The notes under the pieces are model-generated. The model was not told the DNA's origin. It worked only from the letters and a program-made list of their open reading frames with translations, and did no database searches. Positions 24,701 to 34,233 of a stretch of DNA of 64,000 nucleotides are shown one piece after another (the stretch's first letter is position 1; the number at the start of each line of letters is the position of its first letter). A program made the position numbers and the translations under genes. The DNA comes from Phalacrocorax aristotelis (lineage: Eukaryota > Chordata > Aves > Suliformes > Phalacrocoracidae), in assembly GCF_949628215.1 (NCBI RefSeq), contig NC_134288.1, positions 1,736,001-1,800,000 of the forward strand, written 5' to 3'.

Positions 24701-27700
24701 GCCTCCCTCCGGCGCTGCATCCCAGCCAGCCATGGGGCCAAGCCACTCCACTCCCAATGGCTGCGTTTTGCATGCCAGTGAGAGAGCAATAAATTAAAAA
24801 AAAAGGCAAAACTCTTCCACGTCGACTTGCAGGCAGCTCTGCCCTGCTGGGCAGCATAGGAGAAGACAATGGTGACAATTGGCTGCCCCTTGACCCTTCT
24901 CAGGCTGGAGTACTTGGCAGATGTTCTGCAGGAAGATATGACCCCACAGCTGTGCTGCCTTTGCTCTGAAATTTAGCACTGATCTGTGGGACAGGTTAGC
25001 AGGAGGTTCAGCTCTGTTTTCAGCTATTCCCCTGCTTGGTCCTGGATGGATCCTTCCAGAGGTCAGCCTGGGCATACAGATCTACAAGCTCTCTCCAAGT
25101 GGAGGGGTACGAAAGATGCCCACTGCTTAACTACGGAATGCTTTCTGATAGCACTCATGTCTGGCTCAAACCACAGCTGGAGCCACAGCAGTGGGGCTGC
25201 CTGTTTCCCCCCGGCAACACCCCCAAACCTGCCAGGCACAGCCACTCACACCCTGGCCGCGGGGCAGGTGCCAAGAGCACAGCTCGCCTCTCCCAGCACA
25301 ACCGCCAGCCACAGGAAAAAGCGTTCAAGACCATTTGGGGTGGAATCACAGAGAGGGGCTCGGCACCCAGGGTCTCACTGACACTGGCTGGGGCTCACCA
25401 GTGCTAACCCCCCTAAACTGCTGGCAAGTAAGAAAATTAGGGAGCTTCTCCTAATTTCAGAGACAAAGCCCAGCTGCAAAGCCACTGTTTTGTCTTACCT
25501 GAGGGTCCCCAAAATAGATCTGCATGATCAGGGCCACAGTGACCCCCGTGGCAAAGGTCAGGCAGGCGGTGATGATGACAGTCAGCCCATCCTGCCGGCA
25601 GCTGCAGTCTCCAGAAAAAGGGTCCTTGCTGGTCTCCCGGAGAGGGGACACGTCCTGGCTTCCCATCTCTGATGAGGACGAGGGCAGGCGCTGGAGACGC
25701 GCAGACTTTAGGAAGGAGTCTGGGTCTTTGAGGGCAGCAGGGAGAAAACAAATGTTAGTTATTGAGCAACACTGGGCTCTTATTGCTGTGTTTACCCAGC
25801 GCTAACATTACACCATGCCCCCTCCTGCAAGGCTATTACCTTCCCTATTGATCCCAGCTCTCAAGAGACTTTCTGGCTCAGATGCTGCTTTAGTTCATTT
25901 TACTGATCCTTTCCTTTAGCTCTAGTAATTCCAAACTACTTTCCTGGAGATTAAGAGGGGCAAAAAAACCTGAATTTTGCTCCATTTCAGTCCATTCATC
26001 AGTCTTCAGTGATGGGCCCACAGCTACTGGAGGTGTTCTTAACACAGCACTGACTTGCAAACAGGTCTCTGAAATGCAGCAGGACTGAAGAAGAGGAAAT
26101 TAAGATATAAAAAAAAAATTCCAGCAGCCTTATTTGGAGCTATGCTTGAGCTAAAGCACCCGAGCAGAACAGAGGCGAAGCAAAACATGTGGCCCGGGCA
26201 CAGGAAATACCTCTACAGAAGCATGGCAAAGTAAGGGCAGAGAGGAGCAAACCTGCAAACCGGAGGGGCTCGGGGCATCCACCCATTCTGATGGCAGGAA
26301 AGGCTCTGCTTTAACTTCTTGCTTCCTCCAGCTGACGAGGCCCACTGTGAAACCAAGCTGCTCGCTGGATGCCCAGCTGCAAGATGCCAAATGCAGTGGG
26401 GCAGGGTTTTGCTGGGCATCCGCCAGAGAGCAAACAATTCTCAGAAGGATGAAAAAGTCTCTCTATTGCTCTGAAAGATGCCTTGAATCTCTGCTTGCAT
26501 CAGCTACTGCCTTTGTGGCGGGGAGGACACTGGCTGAGCATGCTCTGCCTGCACGTGGGCACTGCTGGGCACACAGAGCTGTTGGTGCAGCCATGGGGAC
26601 ATGCCGTCCCTGCTGGGCACCGAACGGGACCAAGCAGCTCAGGGCATCATCCAGGGCTCCTAGATGAATTTTTTCAGGGGCTGCCAAGAGCCAGTGGGGG
26701 CTTCAGTGCCCGCACATCCATGGTGGGAAGAAGAGGAGCAGTGAGGGCAAAAGACAAGATGAGAAGCCTGTCCCTCCACACAGAGGATGTTTCCTGGGTT
26801 TGGGGTAAGGGAGAAGGGAGCAAGAAACTCCACATTGCCCATCACCCCGCTGTGCCTCTCCATCTGCTCTGGCAGACAGCATCTCCCTGGGGATTGCCAG
26901 CCCTGTCCTTGCCACGACATTAAAAAGACCTCCTGGGTGCAGCTCTCCTGGGGCCAGGCAGAGTGTTAGTTTTAATTTCAGTGATGCTGCAACCAGGAGT
27001 GAACCGCCTGCAGCCGGGGAATCCCCTGAGGGTGAATTTAATCACATTCATACTGCAGTGATTTAGGAGCCGACTCAGCCTCCCTCAGCCCAAGCCTGCG
27101 CCTCTGAGCGTACACAGAGTCCCTCACTGGCATGTCTGGTCTGAGTGAGCTGGGCCTGCAGCATATAGGCAGAGTGGGAGGGCTGGCTGGGGGGGAATGA
27201 TGGGCCTGGGGTGCCCATGGTGGGGCCCACGACTGGCCTGGCAGGGGATGCCATTGGGGTGGGGTGTCACATACAGCCCCTGGCACCACCCCAGTGGGGC
27301 ACCAGCCCCACCAGTGGGGAAACAGTGAAGAGTAAGCTGGGCTCCTCTACTCGACCCCTCCAGGACGCCGTCCCTCTGCTCTGCTCCTGTAGTGCTGGTG
27401 GCAGGCCAGCCGAGCATGAGGGGTCATGAACATCCAGGGAGCAACCATGGGAGAGGACAGGCCATGGCAGGAGATGCAGATGTCCCATCATTCTCTGCCA
27501 CAGACATCCTGCATGGCCTTGGACAAGTCACTCGGTCTCTCTGACCACTGGTGCTGCGTGGGGACAGCAGGGCTGTGGTTTAGGGGTGGGAGTGGCTGAA
27601 AGGGGCCAGTCAGGAGCACAGAGGGCAAGGAGCAGCCTGCGAGGCCAACATGCAGGTGTCCATCCCACCACCAATGCCCACGCTCAGATTCCACCAAACC

Positions 27701-29000
27701 CTGCTTGGCTTCCATGGGTGCTATGAAGGAGACATGGCTTCATGGGGAAACCAGCACTTTGGGGAATGAGGGCCACCTCAGCTCTGGAGCCACTGCAGAG
27801 GGAGCACGGGCTCTGGCAGGAGCTGCAATGTGGGACCCTTCAGTCCTCTGGGGGGTCCATCACCTGCACCAGCAGCAGAACAGAAGCTTCCTCCTTTTAA
27901 TGAGATCTTCTGGGCGGTAGAAACCAAAGGTCTGGGTTTCCTCCCTGCCAGTCCAGCAGATAATGTAGCATGGAGAAGCACAGCCAGCTGTTGCAATGCA
28001 CAAGCAGCATTGGATGAGCACGTGTTTCCACGTGTCAGGAGAGCAGCAGCTCCTCCAGCCACCCCAGGAGACAGACACCGCGCCTGGCAGGGCGCCGGCA
28101 CAGCTGAAACCGCGCCAAACTCTGCTCATGCTCCGCATGTGAGACGAGAGGCCTCGCGCTTTTGGAAGAGCTGTTCCTGCAAACCTGCATGTGGCAGCTT
28201 TGCCCTGACAGTGCAGGATGGCGTGGGATGAGGACGGGCAATGGGAGCTTCACCTGGCGGTCACAGTGACACAGGGCAGAGGACAAGGGGCCCGTGGGTC
28301 CCGCTCAAACATGGGCCTCAGGGTTTTGGGGTCGCAGGGCAGAGACCTGCCCGCAGGGTATGAAGCAGCCCCGGGGGTGAAGGGCAACACTGCTTGGAGA
28401 AACATGACACGAGGGAGAAAAAAATGTTTCTCTGGACTACTGAGAAGGAAGCAATCAACTGAAAACAGGCAAAGGGTTTCCGCAAGGATGGAAGGAGCAC
28501 CTGACTTTATTACGGCCCTGCGCCTGGCAGGAGGGATCACTAGCGCCATGTCAGACCCCCGGTACCTCTGGCTATGTTCCGTGCCCACGGCCCCGCAAGG
28601 TAAAGCAGGGGCCGGGGAACAGGAGGACGTGGGCGCCAGGGGCAGGGAGCCCTTCGGCCCGGCCGGGCAGCGCCGGGGAAGGCGGTTTGGAGGGCGGGCG
28701 GGGACTGCTGTCCGAGGGGACCCCCGGGCCTGCGGGAGGCCGCGGGCGGAGCGGGGGCCCAGGGGTATGGGGGGCGCGGGGGGCCGCGGGCGGGCTCGGC
28801 CGCCGCCCCTCACCCGTGTCCTGCTCGCCCAGGAACGCGTCCTCCTCCTTCCTGGCGCGGAGGCCGCCCTCGGCCGCGCTGCCCGCCTCCTCCTCGGGCA
28901 GCCGGGGGAAGCTGGTGATGCTCATGTAGTCCACGGGCGAGTCGGCGGCCAGGGCCCGCTGCCGGCCTCCCGCCGCCTCCGCCGGCACCGGCACCGCCAT
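9560..29000 (-). CDS. GGT7: Gamma-glutamyltransferase 7 (15 coding exons, complete, 664 aa)
   Basis: The coding exons join as 28814-29000, 25499-25725, 23932-24083, 22830-22944, 22238-22305, 21502-21575, 20849-21042, 18464-18551, 17590-17717, 14777-14865, 13852-14004, 13200-13317, 12347-12484, 11257-11356 and 9560-9723. All junctions are GT-AG and stay in phase, giving 1995 nt or 664 residues plus stop; human GGT7 is 662 as I remember. The product is a type II membrane protein. It has a cytoplasmic N-terminal region with the SPVDYMSITSFPRLPE motif, one transmembrane helix at about 110-132, and a gamma-glutamyltransferase fold outside. DFRE (207-210) contains the Arg that binds the gamma-glutamyl carboxylate in GGT1. 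The nucleophile position (about 473-474) reads Ser-Ala instead of Thr, and the Ser-Ser oxyanion pair of GGT1 is Ser-Phe, as in human GGT7. GGT7 enzymatic activity is not well established. It is neighboured by a CpG promoter on the right and RAB5IF upstream on the same strand. Confidence in the identity is very high; single splice sites are read by eye. Confidence 0.96.
11257..11356 (-). CDS. GGT7: GGT7 coding exon 14
   Basis: This 100-bp exon encodes residues 578 to 611 and reads VLVNVLTFNKNLSESLSLGR, then LHPELHSNTLQVD. The acceptor is TTTTGCAG and the donor is GTGAGT. Confidence 0.92.
12347..12484 (-). CDS. GGT7: GGT7 coding exon 13
   Basis: It encodes residues 532-577. RKRPLSFLLPTIV corresponds to the PLSSMCPT oxyanion-loop motif of GGT1, with Phe replacing the second Ser. 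LGANNGDKAL lies at the glycine-loop position. The donor is GTTGGT. Confidence 0.93.
13200..13317 (-). CDS. GGT7: GGT7 coding exon 12
   Basis: It encodes residues 492-531 and reads SLNRPFGSGIITPSGVLLNS, then QMLDFSW. This corresponds to the small-subunit motif (FGS, SGILLN, DFS) of GGTs. The acceptor is TTTTCAG and the donor is GTAATG. Confidence 0.94.
13852..14004 (-). CDS. GGT7: GGT7 coding exon 11 (autocleavage/nucleophile region)
   Basis: It encodes residues 441 to 492. It covers LRQLINDSQ and the region that holds the autocleavage site in active GGTs, here ESGSAASQVLVMGPDDFIVA. No Thr is found at the expected nucleophile position. The acceptor is GCTGAAG and the donor is GTAAAG. Confidence 0.9.
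14777..14865 (-). CDS. GGT7: GGT7 coding exon 10 (behind the giant polypyrimidine tract)
   Basis: It encodes residues 412 to 441 and reads TLKIALSLASNLGDPSDD. The acceptor ATTTAG abuts a roughly 680-nt pyrimidine-rich repeat. I chose the donor GTAGGT (exon end 14777) because it alone keeps frame with exon 11. A competing GTGAGG donor lies 5 nt upstream (exon end 14782). Confidence 0.88.
14871..15547. repeat. Giant polypurine (plus) / polypyrimidine (GGT7 sense) compound microsatellite
   Basis: The plus strand has a short GAAA-rich lead-in with isolated T at 14871, 14885 and 14894. Then comes an uninterrupted purine run of 653 bp (14895-15547). Blocks follow in order of rising A content: mixed GGGA/GGGAGGAA, GGAA tetramers, GGAAA pentamers, GGAAAA hexamers, and finally GAAAA pentamers. 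In GGT7 pre-mRNA it forms the end of intron 9 next to the exon 10 acceptor at 14866-14867. Homopurine runs of this kind can form intramolecular triplexes. Confidence 0.98.
17590..17717 (-). CDS. GGT7: GGT7 coding exon 9
   Basis: It encodes residues 369-411 and reads HLVFSPPPPHAGPALITALN, then ILEGFNITSQV, ending in LHWMAE. The acceptor is CTTCACAG and the donor is GTAAGA. Confidence 0.93.
18464..18551 (-). CDS. GGT7: GGT7 coding exon 8
   Basis: It encodes residues 340 to 369 and reads YGGVLVEEDFSNYSVVVEDP, then VHTVYRG. This matches the conserved GG(V/I)L-EEDF-NY motif of the family. The acceptor is TATGCAG and the donor is GTAAAT. Confidence 0.94.
20849..21042 (-). CDS. GGT7: GGT7 coding exon 7
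   Basis: It encodes residues 275-339, including YSEKFREIFLPDGQPLLPG and AFYSGNLTQEIVSE, which contains an Asn-Leu-Thr sequon. The acceptor is CCCACAG and the donor is GTGAGC. Confidence 0.94.
21502..21575 (-). CDS. GGT7: GGT7 coding exon 6
   Basis: This 74-bp exon encodes residues 250 to 275. It includes LAASVAQDGFNVTHDL, with an Asn-Val-Thr glycosylation sequon. The acceptor is TTTGGCAG and the donor is GTGAGT. Confidence 0.92.
22238..22305 (-). CDS. GGT7: GGT7 coding exon 5
   Basis: This 68-bp exon encodes residues 228 to 250, PGLLVGVPGMIQGMHHAHQL, the GVPG motif conserved across the GGT family. The acceptor is TTTTACAG and the donor is GTAAGA. Confidence 0.94.
22830..22944 (-). CDS. GGT7: GGT7 coding exon 4 (DFRE substrate Arg)
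   Basis: It encodes residues 189-227. It completes the glycine run, then reads VMLVHDIRKN and VIDFREVAP. Arg209 matches the substrate-binding Arg107 of human GGT1. The acceptor is CTGCAG and the donor is GTGAGG. Confidence 0.94.
23932..24083 (-). CDS. GGT7: GGT7 coding exon 3
   Basis: It encodes residues 139 to 189, including GAVVTDAARC and KQGSSVDAAI, the start of the GGT domain with the usual GGT signature SSVDAA. It ends in the glycine run HTSGIGG. The donor is GTAAGT. Confidence 0.95.
25499..25725 (-). CDS. GGT7: GGT7 coding exon 2 (transmembrane segment)
   Basis: It encodes residues 63-138. It contains the conserved DPDSFLKSARLQRLPSSSSE stretch, a Cys-x-Cys before the membrane, and the signal-anchor helix LTVIITACLTFATGVTVALI ending in QIYFGDPQ. 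The donor is GTAAGA. Confidence 0.95.
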
Positions 29001-29420
29001 CGCCGCCGAGCTGCCGGAAGGGGCCGGGCCTGCCGGGGCGGCCGGGCGGCTCCTCCCCGCGGCGCGGCCCGGAGCGGGAGCGGCCGGTGGCGGGCCCTTG
29101 AGGAGAGAGGCCGGAGCCGGGGCGGGGCCTGCACAGACGGGAGGCCGGAGCCGGCCCTGGGCTCGCTCTCCTCCGCCCTGCCCCGGCTGCGGGAGGGGGC
29201 AGCCCCGCGTGCGGGGGGCCCGGGAGGCGGCTCGGGGCGGGCCGAGGCGAAGGGCCGCTCAGGTCTGGGCTCCCCAGCCTCCATCGGGGAGGGTCGCACT
29301 CCACCGTTCCACCCATTACCACGGCGGCAAGGGGGCTCTAGGAGCCAGCGGGACGCCATCCGCAAGAGGCACCGCGGCATCGCCCCAGAGCGGGCCGTGT
29401 GTTGTCTCTCGCAGCCGGCT
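28570..29420 (-). promoter_or_regulatory. GGT7: CpG island promoter of GGT7
   Basis: This CpG-dense block covers the first coding exon and the region upstream of the ATG at 29000. It has several GGGCGGG-type GC boxes (for example near 29120) and no clear TATA box. The transcription start should lie roughly 29010-29200. Open frames of up to 532 codons on the other strand are artefacts of composition. Confidence 0.75.
28814..29000 (-). CDS. GGT7: GGT7 coding exon 1
   Basis: It encodes residues 1-62 plus one base. The ATG at 29000-28998 is followed by MAVPVPAEAAGG and then the conserved SPVDYMSITSFPRLPE motif. The donor is GTGAGG. The exon is embedded in the CpG island, and its N-terminal residues are Ala-rich through high GC content. 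Confidence 0.93.
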
Positions 29421-32400
29421 CAGCCTTCCAGCGTGGATCCATCGTGCATGGCCCGGCTGGGGATAAGAGCTGAAGACCGCGGCCCTCCCCGTAGCACAAC
29501 AGGTCTCGGTTGGTGTTTTCAGCCCTGGCACCGGTGGCTCTCGCTGCTGCTGGCTCCGGCAGCACCGGCACGTGTGTCAGGGTGGGCTGAGGCTGTCCAG
29601 CATCACGGAGCCAGGTGGGTGCAGGCAGAGCCCCAGCCGGGGGCAGAGAACCAGCCATGCCTGGGGCAAACCCGAGCTGTGCTTCCCAACAGCTCCCATT
29701 TCGCAGTTTTGATTGACATAGATACAGCAGGGGAGGCCTGGTTTGTATGGACGTTTCTGAAATCAAGCTGGCTGAAACATTTCATTTTTCCCCTGTACAC
29801 TTCTTTCAGAGGTTGACCTAAAATACACCAGTAAAATAACTGGGAGATGGAAGAGGTTCTTTCGTTCTGGGCTGAACAAAATGCTTCAGGTTTGTGCAAA
29901 TTACTTCCCTCTACAATGACACTGGCCTCTCCCTCCCAGCTGGGCAGATGCACTTAGCTGTTTGGCTGCCAGATCTGAAAAATCCATCCTCTGCCTTGAT
30001 CTATGCTAGACATCTGTCATTTTGGGAGAAAGAGCATGTTAAGTGCTGGGCTGTTTTGCTCTGGGAAGTCACCTAAGAGGTACATGTCCTACTTTCTCAT
30101 CCTCCAGTGAGTCAGCTAATGCCCCCTGCTCTTCCCTACGTAGGCAGCTCCAGTAGATCACTCAATGCGCCTTAACACAGGGACATGTAAACCTTCCTTT
30201 GCTGTGGCAGTGGTAAGGTTTCGCCAGTGCTCTCCAGCAGCCTGAAGGCATAATGAGCGCTGCAGGTTATTAACTACATACTCGTGGGAGGATAGTTGGG
30301 CTTTTGCAAGCCAGTCCCAGCCTGCTCTGTTTTTAGACATCTCTCCAGCCTTCCTATCGCCAGCAGTTGGAGGTGGTCCCTTCCCCACCAAAGCAGCTCC
30401 CTCATGGCCAGGAGCTTTGTGTGTACTGCATCCTCCTCCACCCATTTGCCTGGCAGAGTATTAACAGACATCCTTGAAATGATACACCCTAGGAATTGTG
30501 GGCAGGGACACTGCTGTCCCAGAAGGTCTCAGCTGTCAAATATACATGTGACTTAACAGTGCTTGAAAACAAAGCTGTTCTTCCTGGTTCCTGGGGTTTT
30601 GAGACCCTGCTTGCCCCAGACCAAGCCAGCCTCTACTACTCTTGTGTTTCTGACAAACCAAAATGAATCAGCTCTGTCACCTGTGGGCAGCTGAATCTCA
30701 GCAACTGCAAGCACAGCCTTTGCAAGCTTGGAAATCAAGCTGGGGGAATGCAGAGGTGATGACACCTGCACAGAGGGGACAGAGGCTCCTCAGTGGTCTG
30801 CTCCCAGTCCCAACAGGCACCACTCACTTTAAGGACATCCCAAGCACTGTTAAAGACAAATTATGTCAGCAACATTCCCTTGCTGGCCCAAAACCACAGG
30901 TAACCAGTTTACATCATGCTGTATGCTCAGCCGTCACAGCTGCAGAGTTACCCTGTGGCGGGCAGCAGCTGTTTTAGCTGGGGTCTGACAACTGATGTCA
31001 CCGAGACACAAGGTGCCCAGCTGCACAGCCACCTCTCAACACCTGTTAGCACACCTTTTCACCCACACCGTTTTTCCCTTTAACACCAAAAACTAATCTG
31101 CATTAAAATTTTAACAGATATTATGCTTGAAGCCCAAGACTGACCATATGAATTTTCTCTGCCAGTTCCACACCAGAACACACTTGCTCCTCTCCCCACA
31201 AGGAGGTTAAGCCAAAGAATATCTCCGTTTCCTTCCTGCCAGAGATTAGCTTCTTTTTGCTGAAAGCCAAAGTGATGTTCCTCCAGGTCTGCAGCTAGCA
31301 GCGAGCTTCACAGAGCCTGCAGGCAGTACTGCCTCTTCTCCGCAACATCATGTAGACCCCATAACGATGCAGCCTCCTGGTGGAGCCATATCCTGATGGC
31401 TGTGGCTCCTGCAGCTCAGCTCTCCAGCGCAGGAAAGACCTTTTTCTCCCGAGTCACTGCTCCACGGTAGCACAGACCCCCTGCCAGCCATTGGTTTAGT
31501 CCCCTGCCCTTCAAGGAGAGGAGAGTGCAGAGCCAGCATGCTCATTGTGCCAGTACCAAAACTGCTGAGGACAGAGGTGCTGCCCAAGCCCATTCCCCCC
31601 ACTGCAGCCCATACTCCTGTCAGCTGCTGCTCTTTGGTCCACCTACATGCGCTCTGCTAGATCATCCCTGTGTCAATCTCTCAAGTATCTGAAAAAAAAC
31701 CCCTTAACAGTGCGCATCACTGCAAGATGCTCAGCTCCATTCCACAGGCTGCCACAACCCCTTGAGCTTCTTAAAATTAAACTAATTTCTCTGGGGGCAG
31801 ACACCATAGCTCTAGTTCTGTTGGTGATCAGCACAGGGGAATACCTGCTTCTAGCCATTGAGGCACCCCTTAAAACAGAAACCTTAAGAAATTAAAAGCT
31901 TGCAGCTGCGCAATTGCAATCACTAACTTATTTACCAGGAGCCTCAAGGAGATCCAGAGACCAATGTCTCTTCCACATGGTCATGATGCTCCTCAACTCA
32001 GCTTCCAGCCACTAGAGCTGTCAAGAACTGCAATGACCAATAAAATCAGCTGGTGGGAGTACAGGCAAGCAAGGAATAAAGCAAAAGGGCAGGTAAGCAA
32101 CTCTCCAGCTCTGCATTCTCACTCTGGTCTCTGGACCAGACTTGGGAACTCTGCAGTGCAGCAGTGGTTCTGCCACAATTGCATGTCACGGGGCAGGGAC
32201 AGCTGCTGAAGGAGAAGAACACAGCTTACATAGAGACAACACTTGGCTTAATCTGCTTAATTACCCATTAAAGCACAGATCTAAGCATTGGCTACTACTT
32301 CCACTGCAAATGCTTCTGGCCCCTTCTAAAAGTGCAGGGCTCAAGCCTGTGGCACAAGAGACTTGAGAATCCCAAAGAGCTGCTGGCTTAGATATTTACC

Positions 32401-32499
32401 AAAAATCAAACTCTTAAATGAATCCCACACTCCCACCATTTTACAAAACTTCAAATACCAGAGGCTACAGAAGCTGCACAGTGGATTATCCAGACAACA
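29421..32499. other. Intergenic between GGT7 promoter and RAB5IF 3' end
   Basis: There is no recognisable exon, RNA gene or full repeat. Human GGT7 is followed on this side by ACSS2 in my memory; no ACSS2-like sequence is visible here. Confidence 0.45.
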
Positions 32500-32505
32500 T
32501 TTATT
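32500..32505 (-). terminator. Distal AATAAA poly(A) signal candidate for RAB5IF
   Basis: A canonical hexamer on the minus strand lies about 1.7 kb past the RAB5IF stop codon. It would give a long 3' UTR. A closer hexamer exists at 34131-34136, so this one may be unused. Confidence 0.3.
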
Positions 32506-34130
32506 AGAGCATTTCAAGTATACAATGATTTTACTGATGGCTGTGAGCAGCTAAAACACAAACAGATGCCAGTAGGAAAGGGTGACCTAGAACTAGCAGG
32601 CTACGCAATCCTCTTGGGAAATTAATGCTTTCAGCTGAAAGAAGAGGAAAAGAAAGTACCAGACTAAAAGACTGAGCAAGTTTGGGGATGGGAAGGAGAA
32701 AATGTAGATTTTTTTTATTTGAGATCACTTACTTAAATTGGCAACTCACAAGTAGCAGAGGCTATCTGCTATTGCACTCTCCCCTTGGCATCCCAAGGAC
32801 CTAAATTAGCCAGGTGCGTTTTTTCCACGAAGGACAGCACTTTCCCTGGCAATGGAGGCCTGCACCGGTGGGCGATTCTGGAGCCCTAGCTCAGCACTTA
32901 AGAGATTTAGATCCCTGGCTTTGCATACTCACATATGAGAACCAGGCTGTTGGACTTCCATCAGCGAGGAAGCAATGCAGACTTTCAGCACGAGCACATT
33001 AAAACTATCAACTCCTCACTATAAGGCAGCTTTAGGTCAGGACTCTTTTCGGGTGCCTGAGCTGTTGTTTAGAAAAGCAAGGACCACATGGCAACAAGAC
33101 TACGAGGTCCTCTGACAATAACAAGGACTGTGCGTGTTTCCCAAGAACTATTTCTGAAAGACACATCTTTAAAAGTATCTTAAAGCAGAGACTCCCCCAT
33201 TGATGCACAAGAAGGGCATGACTACAGAGGAACCGAGCTATGAAGTGACCAACTCATACAACGCACCTCACAAACCAGAGGCTATGTACTTCGCCTGATT
33301 TGCAAGTTAATAATTCTGCATTTAAGATAATAGCTGCCTCAATTGTGTCTTAGTGTCCTGCATTTATTAACAAGGAGCAGTTGAATTCAAGAGCTTAAAA
33401 AAACCCCAGAATTTAAATGCTTAACATTTAAAAGGGTATCTCCAGAATGACTGTCCTTCAAGACCACTAAGCTCTGAGGTATGCGATGGCAACTTAGTAG
33501 TCAGGCTAGCAGAATGCAGCAGAGTTTCTAAGCCTCCTGAATACACCTTCGTTAACAAATGAATCACAATTTTTTTCTAGCAAAATTGCTTAAAAATTTG
33601 TCTTCGGCAAAGACCATTTAAAAATTCTGGTCAACAGCTGATTTGCAAGGAAAACAAAAAATATTAGAAATGGTAACAATACAGTCTGTTTAATCAAATC
33701 AGATCTGATTACTCCGAAAACTTGCTAAGGACAGCCACTCAGCTCATATGGATACTGCAGTGCCTTCTTCCCACTTTTTAAAAACTGTTTGTCTAAAGGA
33801 TAACAATGGAAGACAAGTCAGGATTTAATGACAGATTTCAAACAGAAGGGCATACATACATTAAATTAACAGATTCAACCTTCAGCACACAGGAGTTTTA
33901 TAGGGTTACTGGCTAGAGTCACAGAAAGTTCCAAGTTTGAACAGTCTTGAACCACTTCCAAAAATTCCAATGGCTTTTTAATAGTTCCGACGATTAACGG
34001 GTATATAAAATGGAGACAGACTTCTCCAGCAGAAGAGTTGGGGGGCTCTTCTGGGCTAATCAGACCACTGGTACAGAAGAGAGTTGATTTGACTTCCCCC
34101 ACCTTCCCACCAGTTCACTAAAGACTATGA

Positions 34131-34136
34131 TTTATT
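34131..34136 (-). terminator. RAB5IF: Proximal AATAAA poly(A) signal of RAB5IF
   Basis: A canonical hexamer lies 56 nt past the RAB5IF stop codon on the minus strand. It would give a very short 3' UTR, which suits a small housekeeping transcript. Confidence 0.55.
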
Positions 34137-34191
34137 AAAACCTTCTCAATTTACTGACAACTGATGTAACAGGCAAAAGCTGCAGGCTGTG

Positions 34192-34233
34192 TCAATCATA
34201 GTGGATGGCAGTATAGAAGATTATCCAAACAAC
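34192..34233 (-). CDS. RAB5IF: RAB5IF terminal coding exon 4
   Basis: Its coding part is only 42 nt and gives [13 protein letters not shown] and TGA (34194-34192), the ending of the canonical isoform. The acceptor is CTCCACAG. Confidence 0.92.
   Translation of the reverse strand, partial: VVWIIFYTAIHYD

Noticed and set aside
28218-29816. 532-codon plus-strand open frame across GGT7 exon 1
   Set aside because: It is antisense to a certain coding exon and lies mostly in the CpG island. Its composition is low-complexity and no family motif is visible.
31640-31870. Possible repeat-derived segment with a Gln/Leu-rich open frame
   Set aside because: It resembles no CR1 segment that I can match with confidence, and no other repeat family was recognised.
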